Below are positions 32,862 through 41,527 of a stretch of DNA of 51,651 bases, piece by piece. The first letter of the stretch is position 1, and every line of letters starts with the position of its first letter. The position numbers and the translations under genes are program-made. The notes below the pieces were generated by a model. That model was not told where the DNA came from. It did no database searches and saw only the letters and a list, made by a program, of their open reading frames with translations. Origin of the DNA: Oscillospiraceae bacterium (GTDB taxonomy: Bacteria; Bacillota; Clostridia; Oscillospirales; Oscillospiraceae); assembly GCA_902775105.1 (NCBI GenBank), contig CACYLC010000004.1, positions 1-51,651 of the forward strand, given 5' to 3'.

Positions 32862-34724
32862 ATGCAAGATAACCGGATCTTTAATTCCCGCAGCCTGGAC
32901 TACAAGCGTCCCTACGGTGCGGTGACGCCGGGGACAAAGGTGGAGTTTACCCTGCGCCCCCAGCGGAGCGAGGGGTTTTCCAGAGGTACGCTGGTGGTCA
33001 AATACGAGTTCGACGACAATCTTTCCCGGAACATCCCGCTGGTCTGGACAGACACGGATCGGGGTCGGGACGTCTTTACCGCCTCGCTGGAGGTGGGGGA
33101 CTATGTGGGCCTGATCTGGTATTCCTTCCGGCTGGAGGGGTTGAACGGGCAGTACCGGGAGCTGGGCGGTTATCAGCTCACCGTCTATGACCCCACAGAC
33201 GCAGTGCCCGACTGGTTTGGCAAGGGCATGTGCTACCAGATTTTTCCTGACCGCTTCCGCCGGACTGCGGTACCCGATCCCACCGGCATGGTGGGCGGCC
33301 GCACGGTGCATGAGGATTGGAACGACGAGCCGGTCTGGCGTCCCAACGAGCGGGGCGAAGTGCGCAACCGTGACTTCTTCGGCGGCAGTCTCAAGGGCGT
33401 GGAGGAGAAACTGGACTACATCGCCTCGCTGGGCGTGGAGACCATCTATTTCTGCCCCATTTTCGAGGCACCGGAAAACCACCGCTACGGCACCGCTAAC
33501 TACGACAACATCGACCCCATGCTGGGCAGCAACGAGGATTTTAAGGATCTCTGCGATGCCGCCCACAAGCGGGGCATTCACATTATGCTAGACGGCGTAT
33601 TCAACCACACCGGCTACGTCAGCCGCTATTTTAACGGCGACGGATTCTATGACACTGTGGGCGCCAGCCAGAGCAAGGACTCTCCCTACTACGACTGGTT
33701 CTGCTTCAAAAACTGGCCGAAGGATTACGAATCCTGGTGGGGCATTTACTCCCTGCCCGCAGTAAACGAGCATTGTCAGAGCTATCGGGATTTTATCTTC
33801 GGTGCGGAGGACTCCGTCATCCGCAAGTGGCTCCGGGCGGGGGCTGACGGTTGGCGGCTGGACGTGGCTGACGAGCTGCCCGACGACTTTGTCCACGGCA
33901 TCCACGATGCCGCCCGGCTTGAAAATCCCAACGCCGTGGTCATCGGCGAGGTCTGGGAGGACGGCTCCAACAAGGTGGCCTACGGCGTCCGCCGCAAACA
34001 CCTGCTGGGCCACCATCTGGACGGTCTGATGAACTACCCCTTCCGCTCCGCCCTCATCGATTTCCTGCTGGGCGACGCCGGGGAACACTTCCAGCAGCGG
34101 ATGGAGACCATTCGGGAGAACTATCCTCCCTTCGCCTTTTATTCCGCCATGAATGCTCTGGGTACCCACGACACCCTCCGCATTCTCACGTATCTGGGTA
34201 CCGGCTCTCAGCGCAACGACTGGAGCAAGGAGAAGCGGGCGGAGTACCGACTCTCCGATCAGGAGGCCGAGTGGGGCTGGAAACGGCTTAAGCTGGGTCT
34301 GGCGGTGCTCTTCACCTTCCCCGGCGCACCTACCGTCTACTACGGCGACGAGGTGGGCATGACCGGATTTGAAGATCCCTTCAACCGCCGCCCCTTCCCC
34401 TGGGGAGAAGAGGACGAGACCTTCCTCGCCTACTATCGGGAGCTGGGCAACCTCCGCAAGGAGAACGAGTGTCTCCGCTCCGGCGACTTCGTCTGGGGCC
34501 ACTGTCAGAGACAGTACATCTCCTTTGCCCGTGTGCTGGAGGACGAGGCCATCGCCGTCTCTGCCAACGCAGGCACCGAGGCTGCCAAAGTGACTATTCC
34601 GTGGAGCTTCCCCACGGCGGTCGATTTGGACAGCGGAGACCAGCTGGAGGCAAAGAACGGCGCACTGTATCTCAGCGTGCCGCCCATGAGCCGCAGGATC
34701 CTGCGGTACCGCAAAAAAGGATAA
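32862..34724 (+). CDS. Glycoside hydrolase family 13 (neopullulanase / cyclomaltodextrinase-like)
   Basis: The 620-residue enzyme has an N-terminal beta domain (1-120) and a catalytic barrel. It shows FDRFR-like YQIFPDRFRR, region I DGVFNHTGY, region II GWRLDVADEL (nucleophile Asp), region III VIGEVWED (acid/base Glu) and region IV ALGTHDTLRIL, then a C-terminal beta domain. There is no signal peptide, so it works in the cytosol on imported maltodextrins or cyclodextrins. The start follows AAGGAG by nine bases. No sugar transporter is adjacent, and control may run through the palindrome at 32769-32791. Confidence 0.9.
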   Translation: MQDNRIFNSRSLDYKRPYGAVTPGTKVEFTLRPQRSEGFSRGTLVVKYEFDDNLSRNIPLVWTDTDRGRDVFTASLEVGDYVGLIWYSFRLEGLNGQYRELGGYQLTVYDPTDAVPDWFGKGMCYQIFPDRFRRTAVPDPTGMVGGRTVHEDWNDEPVWRPNERGEVRNRDFFGGSLKGVEEKLDYIASLGVETIYFCPIFEAPENHRYGTANYDNIDPMLGSNEDFKDLCDAAHKRGIHIMLDGVFNHTGYVSRYFNGDGFYDTVGASQSKDSPYYDWFCFKNWPKDYESWWGIYSLPAVNEHCQSYRDFIFGAEDSVIRKWLRAGADGWRLDVADELPDDFVHGIHDAARLENPNAVVIGEVWEDGSNKVAYGVRRKHLLGHHLDGLMNYPFRSALIDFLLGDAGEHFQQRMETIRENYPPFAFYSAMNALGTHDTLRILTYLGTGSQRNDWSKEKRAEYRLSDQEAEWGWKRLKLGLAVLFTFPGAPTVYYGDEVGMTGFEDPFNRRPFPWGEEDETFLAYYRELGNLRKENECLRSGDFVWGHCQRQYISFARVLEDEAIAVSANAGTEAAKVTIPWSFPTAVDLDSGDQLEAKNGALYLSVPPMSRRILRYRKKG

Positions 34725-34729
34725 CAATG

Positions 34730-34763
34730 AGCCCGGCTCCCTCAATTAGGGAGCCGGGCTTTT
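34730..34763. terminator. Bidirectional intrinsic terminator
   Basis: AGCCCGGCTCCCT and AGGGAGCCGGGCT form a 13-bp perfect stem with a 5-base loop, followed by TTT. It separates the convergent GH13 and hydrolase genes. Confidence 0.85.
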
Positions 34764-34779
34764 GCGTAAAGAAGGCGCT

Positions 34780-35760
34780 TTATTCTTCTTCCAGAAAGCT
34801 GAGGATGTCCGTGAGGAACTGCGCCAGCGTGTCATTAGAGCTGCGGTAAATATCGTGCTTGGCGTTGTGATAGACAATTTTTCGCCCCTTGGGGAGCAGG
34901 TGTACCAGATCATCCTGAGGCGGTAGGTTGACGATGGTGTCCAGCTGTGCCTGACAGAGGAGGACGGGAACCTGCACGGAATAGGCTTGGGCGAGAATGG
35001 GGTACTGGATATTGACGGCCTCTTTGGCCCAGGAGTAGGTGGCGGCGGAGTTTTGCAGATTGATGTCCTGCCGCTGCTGGTTCAGATACCAGAGATAGCG
35101 GGCTTTGGAGGTGGTGCAGTTGTTATCTTCCCAGTGATCCTCGCCGTCAAAGGGCTTTTGGATCATAATGGGCTTTTCTCCCTGGCCGAGCATGCACATA
35201 AAGCTGGCCAGCGCCCCACCGAGAAAGTCCGGCATATTGCCTGCCAGGGGAGAGACCATAGGAGAGGAGAGGACAGCCTTTTCAAAGATGCCGGGATGCT
35301 GCTCTAAGTACAAAATGGCAATGGCGCCGCCCATGGAGTGGCCGTAGAGATCACGCTTTTTTCCCTCGGTCATGGGGAGAAATACATGCTCGATCAGGTA
35401 GTGCATATCCTTGATGTAGTCGGAAAAGGAGGTAATGTGAGTCAGCCATGTCTCCCGCACCAGACGATAGGACTTGCCGTGTCCCATGTGGTCGCAGATA
35501 AAGACCCCGTAGCCCACCTTGAGAAAATAAGCGATGAGCTCGGAATACTCCAGAGTGGACTCGGTAAAGCCGTGGCTTAGAAAGATCACTTTGTCGCACC
35601 CGGCGTCCGGCGCATAGTACTCCCAGTAGATGCCGAGATTTTCAATGCGGGCGCAGATACCGGTGGCCTGACGCAGCTGTTCCAGCCGCAGCAGTACCTG
35701 CTCCATTTCGGCGTTGTAGTTCTCCTCCGAGAGGAGCGTAAAGGGAAGTGCGGTGACCAT
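34780..35760 (-). CDS. Alpha/beta hydrolase (monoacylglycerol lipase / lysophospholipase-like)
   Basis: This 326-residue protein has the alpha/beta-hydrolase pattern VIFLSHGFTESTLEYSELIAYF, ICDHMGHGKS and the nucleophile elbow GHSMGGAI. The acid is in LLCQAQLDTIV and the His is in NAKHDIYR. These are the marks of lysophospholipase L2 / monoglyceride lipase relatives (COG2267), which release fatty acids from glycerol esters. No signal peptide is seen, so it is cytosolic. It is 25 bases downstream of the cytidylate-kinase-like gene, in one operon; the functional link is not obvious. Confidence 0.85.
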   Translation of the reverse strand: MVTALPFTLLSEENYNAEMEQVLLRLEQLRQATGICARIENLGIYWEYYAPDAGCDKVIFLSHGFTESTLEYSELIAYFLKVGYGVFICDHMGHGKSYRLVRETWLTHITSFSDYIKDMHYLIEHVFLPMTEGKKRDLYGHSMGGAIAILYLEQHPGIFEKAVLSSPMVSPLAGNMPDFLGGALASFMCMLGQGEKPIMIQKPFDGEDHWEDNNCTTSKARYLWYLNQQRQDINLQNSAATYSWAKEAVNIQYPILAQAYSVQVPVLLCQAQLDTIVNLPPQDDLVHLLPKGRKIVYHNAKHDIYRSSNDTLAQFLTDILSFLEEE

Positions 35761-35785
35761 TCCAATTCCTCCTGTTTCAGATCAC

Positions 35786-36385
35786 TCATTCGCCGGACTT
35801 GGCGAACAGATAGCTTTTGATGACAGTTGCCGTCTCCTCCGGAGTGAGCTTGTCGGTACAGACGCAGAGGTCGTAGGCGCTCATGTCGCCCCATGCGTGG
35901 TGGGAGAAGAAGCTGTGGTAGGCAGAACGGCTGTGGTCGATCTGGCGGATAAACAGCGCCGCCATCTTGGAATTGACCCGCTTTTTGCGGGCAGTGTTTT
36001 CGATCCGTTTTGCCTCCGAGGCATAGATGTAGACATTGACTACATTGGGAAACTCCCGCAGCACCGTGTCGGCGCAGCGTCCGACAATGACGCAGGGGCC
36101 TTCCGCCGCCATCTTGCGGATGATCTTGGACTGAGCCTGGAAAAGGGCGACGTTGATGGGCGTATTCTGGGCGGGCAGCCCCTGCTCCAGACGGTCCAGC
36201 AGCTCGGCGGCGGAGGTCTCGGCCTGCTCAAAGAGGGAGGGGGAAAGTCCACTCTCCCTGGCGGCACGGGAAAGGATCTCGTAGTCGTAATAGGGAACCC
36301 CAAGCTGATCGGCCAGCAGACGTCCGGCCTCACGGCCCTGACTGCCGGACTGACGGCTGATGGTGACAATAGGCAGCGTGCTCAT
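35786..36385 (-). CDS. Cytidylate kinase-like family protein
   Basis: The 199-residue protein begins with a P-loop-like TISRQSGSQGREAGRLLADQLG and has VIVGRCADTVLRE and RKKRVN-type Arg-rich lid residues, as in cytidylate_kin2 (Pfam) proteins. These are common in gut Clostridia, and their nucleotide substrate is mostly untested. ATG 36385 is chosen because AAGGAAAGG abuts an alternative ATG at 36394 too closely to serve it. The gene has its own promoter and is followed by the alpha/beta hydrolase. Confidence 0.85.
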   Translation of the reverse strand: MSTLPIVTISRQSGSQGREAGRLLADQLGVPYYDYEILSRAARESGLSPSLFEQAETSAAELLDRLEQGLPAQNTPINVALFQAQSKIIRKMAAEGPCVIVGRCADTVLREFPNVVNVYIYASEAKRIENTARKKRVNSKMAALFIRQIDHSRSAYHSFFSHHAWGDMSAYDLCVCTDKLTPEETATVIKSYLFAKSGE

Positions 36386-36420
36386 AGTGCACATCCTTTC
36401 CTTAGAATCATTGTAATTAT

Positions 36421-36448
36421 ATTATAGCGGTGAAAATAAAAAAATCAA
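36421..36448 (-). promoter_or_regulatory. Sigma-A promoter for the cytidylate kinase-like operon
   Basis: TTGATT (36448-36443) and TATAAT (36426-36421) on the minus strand have a 16-base spacer. Confidence 0.7.
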
Positions 36449-36469
36449 TAGGATTTCTAAAAGTTCCAC

Positions 36470-36511
36470 AAAAAACATCATTCCCCCTATCAAAGGACAT
36501 GGGGAATGATG
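36470..36511 (-). terminator. Intrinsic terminator of the MoxR/VWA operon
   Basis: CATCATTCCCC and GGGGAATGATG form an 11-bp stem, followed on the minus strand by TTTTTT. It lies 11 bases past the MoxR gene stop. Confidence 0.85.
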
Positions 36512-36521
36512 AAAAAAGCAT

Positions 36522-38012
36522 TTATTCCAACTCGTCGAGGATGGATCTGCTGCGTCCGCCCAGCAGCAGCGCCTGATTGTAGCCGGAAAATGTCGCGTTT
36601 CCGTTGTCGGAAATAAATTTCATGGAGTAGGGGTTCATCGTCAGTTTGGTAAGGAAGATGACCAGCTCCTGCCCCTCGCCGAAGGCGGCCTCGATCAAAG
36701 CAAAGGCTCGATCCAGCCGGAGAGAGCCGGTTTCAATCATGGCCTTCCGCCGAGCCACTGCCTCCCGGAAGAAGGAGCGCACCAAATCGACGGCGCTGCC
36801 CGCTGCGCCTGCGGTACGGACAGCCTGACGATAGTCGGAGAGGGTGTCCAGCACCCGGTTCAGCCCCAGATTTTCCTCCTGCGTCAGCAGACCGGACCGG
36901 CGCTTTTCCGCCTGCACCCGCTCAGCGTCCTCAATGACGGCGGCAAAGGCGTCCGGGGCGGGGACACCGGACTCCAGAGCGCCGATCAGTTTTTTCAGCC
37001 TTTGATGGAGCGCCGTGACATAGGCGTCCTCCTCGTTGGCCTCCCGTGAGGAGCGAAACAGAGCGTCCAGCACCAGAGACAGGGCGGAGAGCCGCTCGTC
37101 AAAGGGAGCGAGGCGGAGCCGGCTCACCGTCTGTTCGGTCAGGTGCCCGCTGAGGATGGACTCCACGTCATAGTCGGACTGATATTTCCGATAGAGGTCG
37201 TAGTAGTTGGCAAAGTCCTTAGCGATGGCGGGGTGCTGAATGTACTGGGCTACAACCTGCTCGTTGGTGGGGATGTCCAGCTGTTCGTGGACGGAAATGA
37301 GCCGGCTGAGATCCTCCCAGCCTCTTGCGGTGGCGAACCGCTTGCCGTCTACTGTGGTCTCCAGCTGGTAAAAATTACGGGGCTTTAATTCCAGATAGGC
37401 CAGCACGGCGGGATGCACCTGACGGAGATAGGCGTACTCCTTCCAGGGCTGGAAGCTGGCCTCAATATCCAGACGCCGCACACGATCCAGCGTCACAATG
37501 TCAAAGTCCCGGACAGAGCGGTTATACTCCGGGGGATTGCCTGCCGCCACAATGATCCAGCCCTCCGGGAGCTGGTGGCTGCCAAAGGTCTTGCACTGCA
37601 AAAACTGGAGCATGGCGGGGGCCAGCGTCTCAGATACGCAGTTCACCTCGTCCAGAAAGAGAATACCGTTTTCCAGCCCTGTCTCCTCCATGGCACGGTA
37701 GACGCTGGCGATGATCTCGCTCATGGTGTATTCGGTGATCTGGAAGGTTCTGTCCCGATAGGCGGCGGTGTGGATGCTGGGAAGGCCGATGGCGGACTGC
37801 CGGGTGTGATGGGTGATCGTATAACTCACCAGAGCAACCCCGCACTCCCGGGCTGCCTGCTGGGCGATGGCGGTTTTGCCCACTCCGGGAGGCCCCATCA
37901 GCAAAATGGGACGCTGAGCCACCACGGGAACTGCCCAGCCGCCGTATTTGTCCTTTGTCAGATAGGCCTTGACGGTGTGGATGACCTGTTCTTTTGCCTG
38001 TTTGATGTTCAT
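36522..38012 (-). CDS. MoxR-like AAA+ ATPase
   Basis: This 496-residue protein has Walker A GPPGVGKT (40-47), Walker B GILFLDEVN, sensor 1 IIVAAGNPPEYNRSVRDFD and a sensor-2 region with TARGWEDLSRL, as in MoxR ATPases. About 200 further residues at the C terminus are helical and have no motif I know. MoxR ATPases work with VWA-domain proteins as chaperones that assemble or activate metal or cofactor enzymes, and a VWA gene lies just upstream. What this pair acts on is unknown. It is separated from the VWA gene by a palindromic repeat. Confidence 0.88.
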   Translation of the reverse strand: MNIKQAKEQVIHTVKAYLTKDKYGGWAVPVVAQRPILLMGPPGVGKTAIAQQAARECGVALVSYTITHHTRQSAIGLPSIHTAAYRDRTFQITEYTMSEIIASVYRAMEETGLENGILFLDEVNCVSETLAPAMLQFLQCKTFGSHQLPEGWIIVAAGNPPEYNRSVRDFDIVTLDRVRRLDIEASFQPWKEYAYLRQVHPAVLAYLELKPRNFYQLETTVDGKRFATARGWEDLSRLISVHEQLDIPTNEQVVAQYIQHPAIAKDFANYYDLYRKYQSDYDVESILSGHLTEQTVSRLRLAPFDERLSALSLVLDALFRSSREANEEDAYVTALHQRLKKLIGALESGVPAPDAFAAVIEDAERVQAEKRRSGLLTQEENLGLNRVLDTLSDYRQAVRTAGAAGSAVDLVRSFFREAVARRKAMIETGSLRLDRAFALIEAAFGEGQELVIFLTKLTMNPYSMKFISDNGNATFSGYNQALLLGGRSRSILDELE

Positions 38013-38049
38013 GTAGCTCGCTCCTGATTCAAAAAGGTAAGCGGTGGTT

Positions 38050-38114
38050 AGCGGGACGTCAAGGACGCTGTCCCGTACGAAGGGGCGTAAGGGACAGCCT
38101 CTGGACGTCCCGCT
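38050..38114. repeat. Palindromic intergenic repeat (long stem-loop)
   Basis: AGCGGGACGTC (38050-38060) pairs with GACGTCCCGCT (38104-38114), and an inner GCTGTCCC (38067-38074) pairs with GGGACAGC (38091-38098). The loop holds TACGAAGGGGCG. On the minus strand, TTCGTACGGG and the following GCGTCC..GACG..CCCGC match the element at the right window edge (51588-51625), so this is a dispersed family. Confidence 0.75.
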
Positions 38115-38123
38115 TAGAAGATG

Positions 38124-39479
38124 CTATTCGATTTCCAGCTCCTCCAACCCCAGGATCACTCGGATCGCCCAGGGCGGTGTTGGGGGGGCGGCGTAGTCCT
38201 CCTTGAAAAAGACAAAGGCCACGTCGTAGTCCGGCTGACCCTCCGGATAGGTGCCAAAGCCGTCGGTAAAGTAGAGCAGTCCCTTCAAATCGGTCAGCTC
38301 GCCCCGTTCTATGAGCTGGTTGACATAATAGAATGCGGGTCGGAAGTCGGTGCCGCCAAAGCCCCGAACTTCAAAATGCTGGCAGAACAGCTCCAATTCC
38401 TGGGCAGAGTGGACGACGGTATCCGTCTGCACCCCGGCGTCAGCCTGAATGATGTGCAGATTGGCGTCCTCAAAGAACAGCCCTTCCGCTGACAGCACGG
38501 ACCGGGTCTCCTCCAAAAACCGCTGGATGACGCCGTCCGAGCAGGAATCCGAGGTGTCGATGACGATGACGAAGTCCCGTATCTTCCGGCTCTCCCGGTA
38601 TTCCAGCGGCTCAATGAGCGGAATGTCGCCGTACAGCTCCAGTCCCAAGGCGTAGTAGGCGTAGTCAAAGCTGTCCGTGTCCACCCGCATTTCTTCCCTC
38701 GTGGTAACAAACCTGCGGAGAAAGCTGCGGTAGTCGTAGCGCTCCCGGTTCTCAATGGTGAGAGACTGCAAAATGTCTCCCGCCTGATTGCCGTGGTCTG
38801 CAAAAAAGGTCTCCAGGTTGGTCTGGGTCTTTTCGCCCAGATGCTGCCACTTTTGTTCCAGTTCCTGACGGCGGTCGTCCGAATCGCCGTTCCCCTCGCC
38901 GTCCGAGGACTGACTGTCGGGCCCATTCTGCTCTTTTTGCTCGTCTCGAGGCCAGAACCGGTGGTCGTCCCGACAAAACTCTCGGATCAGGGCGAATTGC
39001 TGATCGTAATCCGGCTTTTGCTGCCCCAGATAGCGGTAGATGGCCTCGGCGGTGAGGACAGGCATGGCAGATTTTAAATCGGCATAGGTGTCCTCCCGAA
39101 GGTTGGAGGGGAGGAGTCTGACACAGCGGTTCTCGATAGAATCCAGAATGGACTCCACCGCAATGTCGCAGGCCAGATCCCACCGCTCCTCCTCCCGCCC
39201 GTCCCGATGAAGGGGGTGGCGCAGGAGACAGTGGAGCAGCATATGGAGATAGACCCGGTTGAGCAGCACCAGATCCTGCTGATATAGCTCAATCAGGTGC
39301 CGGGGGTTGAACTGGACGGAAAAGCCGTCGGTGCCTACCGTGGGCGTATTCAGATTCATGGCGTAGTCCAGACCGGAGAGGGCAATGTCCAGAAAGCGCA
39401 TATTCAGGTAGATCTCGTTTCGGGCAGAGGAGAGAATTGCCCTGCCGATGCGATCCAGTTTTTCGTGGGTTTCGTGCAT
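38124..39479 (-). CDS. VWA-like domain protein with DUF2201-type N-terminal region
   Basis: The 451-residue protein has an N-terminal part like the putative metallopeptidase domain of DUF2201 proteins: YLNMRFLDIALSGLDYAMN, then YLHMLLHCLLRHPLH. The latter keeps two of the His but has Met where the HExxH catalytic Glu would be. A charged Gln/Asp/Ser linker (about 195-230) follows, then a VWA-like domain with a MIDAS motif VIDTSDSCS and FGGTDFRPAF. These pair with MoxR ATPases. The next gene in the operon is the MoxR ATPase at 36522. Function unknown; a metal-dependent assembly role is inferred. Confidence 0.85.
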   Translation of the reverse strand: MHETHEKLDRIGRAILSSARNEIYLNMRFLDIALSGLDYAMNLNTPTVGTDGFSVQFNPRHLIELYQQDLVLLNRVYLHMLLHCLLRHPLHRDGREEERWDLACDIAVESILDSIENRCVRLLPSNLREDTYADLKSAMPVLTAEAIYRYLGQQKPDYDQQFALIREFCRDDHRFWPRDEQKEQNGPDSQSSDGEGNGDSDDRRQELEQKWQHLGEKTQTNLETFFADHGNQAGDILQSLTIENRERYDYRSFLRRFVTTREEMRVDTDSFDYAYYALGLELYGDIPLIEPLEYRESRKIRDFVIVIDTSDSCSDGVIQRFLEETRSVLSAEGLFFEDANLHIIQADAGVQTDTVVHSAQELELFCQHFEVRGFGGTDFRPAFYYVNQLIERGELTDLKGLLYFTDGFGTYPEGQPDYDVAFVFFKEDYAAPPTPPWAIRVILGLEELEIE

Positions 39480-39520
39480 GAAAACAGCCTTTCGAAGGAA
39501 ATGTACAAAAAACGGCGGGT

Positions 39521-39579
39521 CATTCGTAAATCGCCCCTACGATTTTCCCGTATTTGGGCGTAGGGGCCATTCACGAATG
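39521..39579. repeat. Near-perfect 21-bp inverted repeat, intergenic
   Basis: The 21-base arm at 39521-39541 (starting CATTCGTAAATCGCC) pairs with the arm at 39559-39579 (starting CGTAGGGGCCATTC) at 19 of 21 positions, with a 17-base loop. It lies between the Mrp and VWA genes with no T run and looks like a miniature repeat element, not a terminator. Confidence 0.75.
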
Positions 39580-39598
39580 GTCCGTCCGTGTATCCTTG

Positions 39599-40432
39599 CT
39601 ATTCCGGCATCTGCCCGTCAATATAAATTGCGGCGCCCATGAGGTAATTCTCGGCATTTTCCATCTCCCCGGCGTCGCAGGCGGCGGCCAGCGCCGGGTC
39701 TATGGGAAGCTGGGCGAGGACAATGACCTTATTCTCCGCAGCGACCTGGGCAATTTTGCTCTCGCCAAAGATATGGTGGCGCTTGCCGCAGTCGGGACAC
39801 TGGAAATAGCTGAAATTTTCCACCAGACCGAGGACGGGGATCTTCATCATCTGCGCCATCCGCAGGGCTTTGGTCACGATCATGGAGACCAGATCCTGAG
39901 GAGAAGTGACTACCACGATGCCGTCCACCGGGAGGGACTGGAATACGGTCAGCGGCACGTCTCCGGTTCCGGGAGGCATATCCACAAAGAGATAGTCGAT
40001 GTCGCCCCAATAAGTGTCCGTCCAGAACTGCTTCACGCAGCCGGCGATCATGGAGCCCCGCCAGACCACCGGGTCGGTCTCGTCCTTCGTCAACAGGTTC
40101 AGGGACATGACCTTGATGCCCCCCGCAGATTTCGGGGGGAGCATCCCGTTATCGTCCGCCACAACAGGCCCCTTCAGCCCAAAGGCTCGGGGGATGGAGG
40201 GACCGGTGATGTCGGCGTCGAGAATGCCGACCTGTTTGCCGAGACGGCTCATGGCAATAGCGAGAGAAGTGGTGACCATACTCTTGCCCACGCCGCCTTT
40301 GCCGCTGACGATGCCGATGACGTGCTTGATGTGGGAGGCGGCGTTGGCCGGGGCTTTCAAATCCTGAGGCTGGGTGCGGGAGGGGCAGTTCGAACCGCAG
40401 GTGGAACAATCATGGGTGCAGTTTTCTGGCAT
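39599..40432 (-). CDS. Mrp/NBP35-family ATP-binding protein (Fe-S cluster carrier)
   Basis: This 277-residue protein has a Cys-rich N terminus (CTHDCSTCGSNC), a deviant Walker A GKGGVGKS in IGIVSGKGGVGKSMVTTSLA, VGILDADITGPSIPRAFGL and FVDMPPGTGD, plus a CPDC motif near residue 212 that bridges a 4Fe-4S cluster in the dimer. Such carriers hand Fe-S clusters to target enzymes. The N-terminal cysteines resemble the NBP35 type. It stands alone between two repeats or non-coding gaps. Confidence 0.92.
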   Translation of the reverse strand: MPENCTHDCSTCGSNCPSRTQPQDLKAPANAASHIKHVIGIVSGKGGVGKSMVTTSLAIAMSRLGKQVGILDADITGPSIPRAFGLKGPVVADDNGMLPPKSAGGIKVMSLNLLTKDETDPVVWRGSMIAGCVKQFWTDTYWGDIDYLFVDMPPGTGDVPLTVFQSLPVDGIVVVTSPQDLVSMIVTKALRMAQMMKIPVLGLVENFSYFQCPDCGKRHHIFGESKIAQVAAENKVIVLAQLPIDPALAAACDAGEMENAENYLMGAAIYIDGQMPE

Positions 40433-40557
40433 GGGAATTGGCTCCTTTATAGAAGGGGATAGAGGAAAAGCGATATTCGTAGGGGATGGCGCAGCATACG
40501 TCCGGGAGAAGGATGCGCCCGTTTAGTATACCACAAATCCCCAAAAGGTAAAGCCCG

Positions 40558-41493
40558 TCAATGCCGGTCAAAGGTGCCGCCGCCGATAAACTCCCGGATG
40601 AGGGAATCCTTTGCCACCAGCGTATCGTCAATGGGGACGAACCGGTCAAAGGCCCAAATCATCTCCAAAATCTCCCGCCGGCGGATATTCTCCTCGGGAA
40701 TGGCCTGAAACAGCGGCTCGGCGTACTGGCGCAGGACGTTGACCTCATAGGGCAGGGCGGAGTCAAAGATCAGATCAGCTCGATCCTTGTAGGGGGAGAT
40801 GTAGCGCTTTTCTCCCCGGCGGACGTTTGCCCACATGGATAGGGTGTCCTCTACCGGATTGCCCCGGAAGTTGTAGTCCCGCACCGCCCGACGGGTCAGC
40901 CGCATCCAGGTACCCTTAAAGATAATATGCCCCAGCCGCATCACATTGGAGCGGGCGGAGATATAGACCATAAAGGCGTCTGCGTGTTTGCCCGCCAGAT
41001 CGTCACTCAGGGCGTGAATGCCCTCAAAGACGGCGATCTCGTCCCTACCCAGCCGCAGGGGGGTGAACCGCTCGGAGGAGCGGCGCTGGTGGACAAAATC
41101 GTACTCCGGCACCTGAATTTCCTCCCCCTGTTCCAGAGCGGAAAAGTGCTGATCCAGCAGCGCCATGTCAAGGCACCGGGGAGACTCAAAGTCGTAGTCC
41201 CCCTCCGGGGTTCTGGGGCCGTTGACCCGGTCGGGGGTCATATAGTAGTTGTCTAGCGCAATGGCGTGGGTCTTGACGCCCTGCCGCTCCAACTCCCGCT
41301 CGATTTTCAGGGCTGTGGTGGTCTTGCCGGAGCCGGAGGGGCCGGCCAGCAGGACAATAGGGCTGCGGCTGCAGTTTTCCAGAATTTGCTCCGCTGCCTG
41401 AGAGACGTGACGCTGGAAGGAGCGGTCGCTCTCCTCCAAAAAGGCCACGGGGTCGCTGGCGGCACGCCGGTTGATGTCGTTGAGCAGATACAT
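40558..41493 (-). CDS. Uridine kinase / phosphoribulokinase family nucleoside kinase
   Basis: The 311-residue protein has Walker A AGPSGSGKTT, then HAIALDNYYMTPDRVNGPRTPEGDYDFESPRCLD, the lid region with PEYDFVHQRRS, and IAVFEGIHALSD. These match the uridine kinase family. Firmicutes often have this longer form, some with a TGS domain in front, which is absent here. It phosphorylates uridine or a related nucleoside; the substrate is inferred. ATG 41493 is chosen because AAAGGAGG lies eight bases upstream. hemZ ends 34 bases before it, so the two are probably cotranscribed. Confidence 0.88.
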   Translation of the reverse strand: MYLLNDINRRAASDPVAFLEESDRSFQRHVSQAAEQILENCSRSPIVLLAGPSGSGKTTTALKIERELERQGVKTHAIALDNYYMTPDRVNGPRTPEGDYDFESPRCLDMALLDQHFSALEQGEEIQVPEYDFVHQRRSSERFTPLRLGRDEIAVFEGIHALSDDLAGKHADAFMVYISARSNVMRLGHIIFKGTWMRLTRRAVRDYNFRGNPVEDTLSMWANVRRGEKRYISPYKDRADLIFDSALPYEVNVLRQYAEPLFQAIPEENIRRREILEMIWAFDRFVPIDDTLVAKDSLIREFIGGGTFDRH

Positions 41494-41527
41494 GCGTGAT
41501 GCCTCCTTTGCCGCAATTTTGTTCCCA

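Noticed and set aside
38050-38114. Intrinsic terminator after the VWA gene
   Set aside because: The stem has no following T run on the minus strand, and the same sequence occurs elsewhere between genes, which fits a repeat better.
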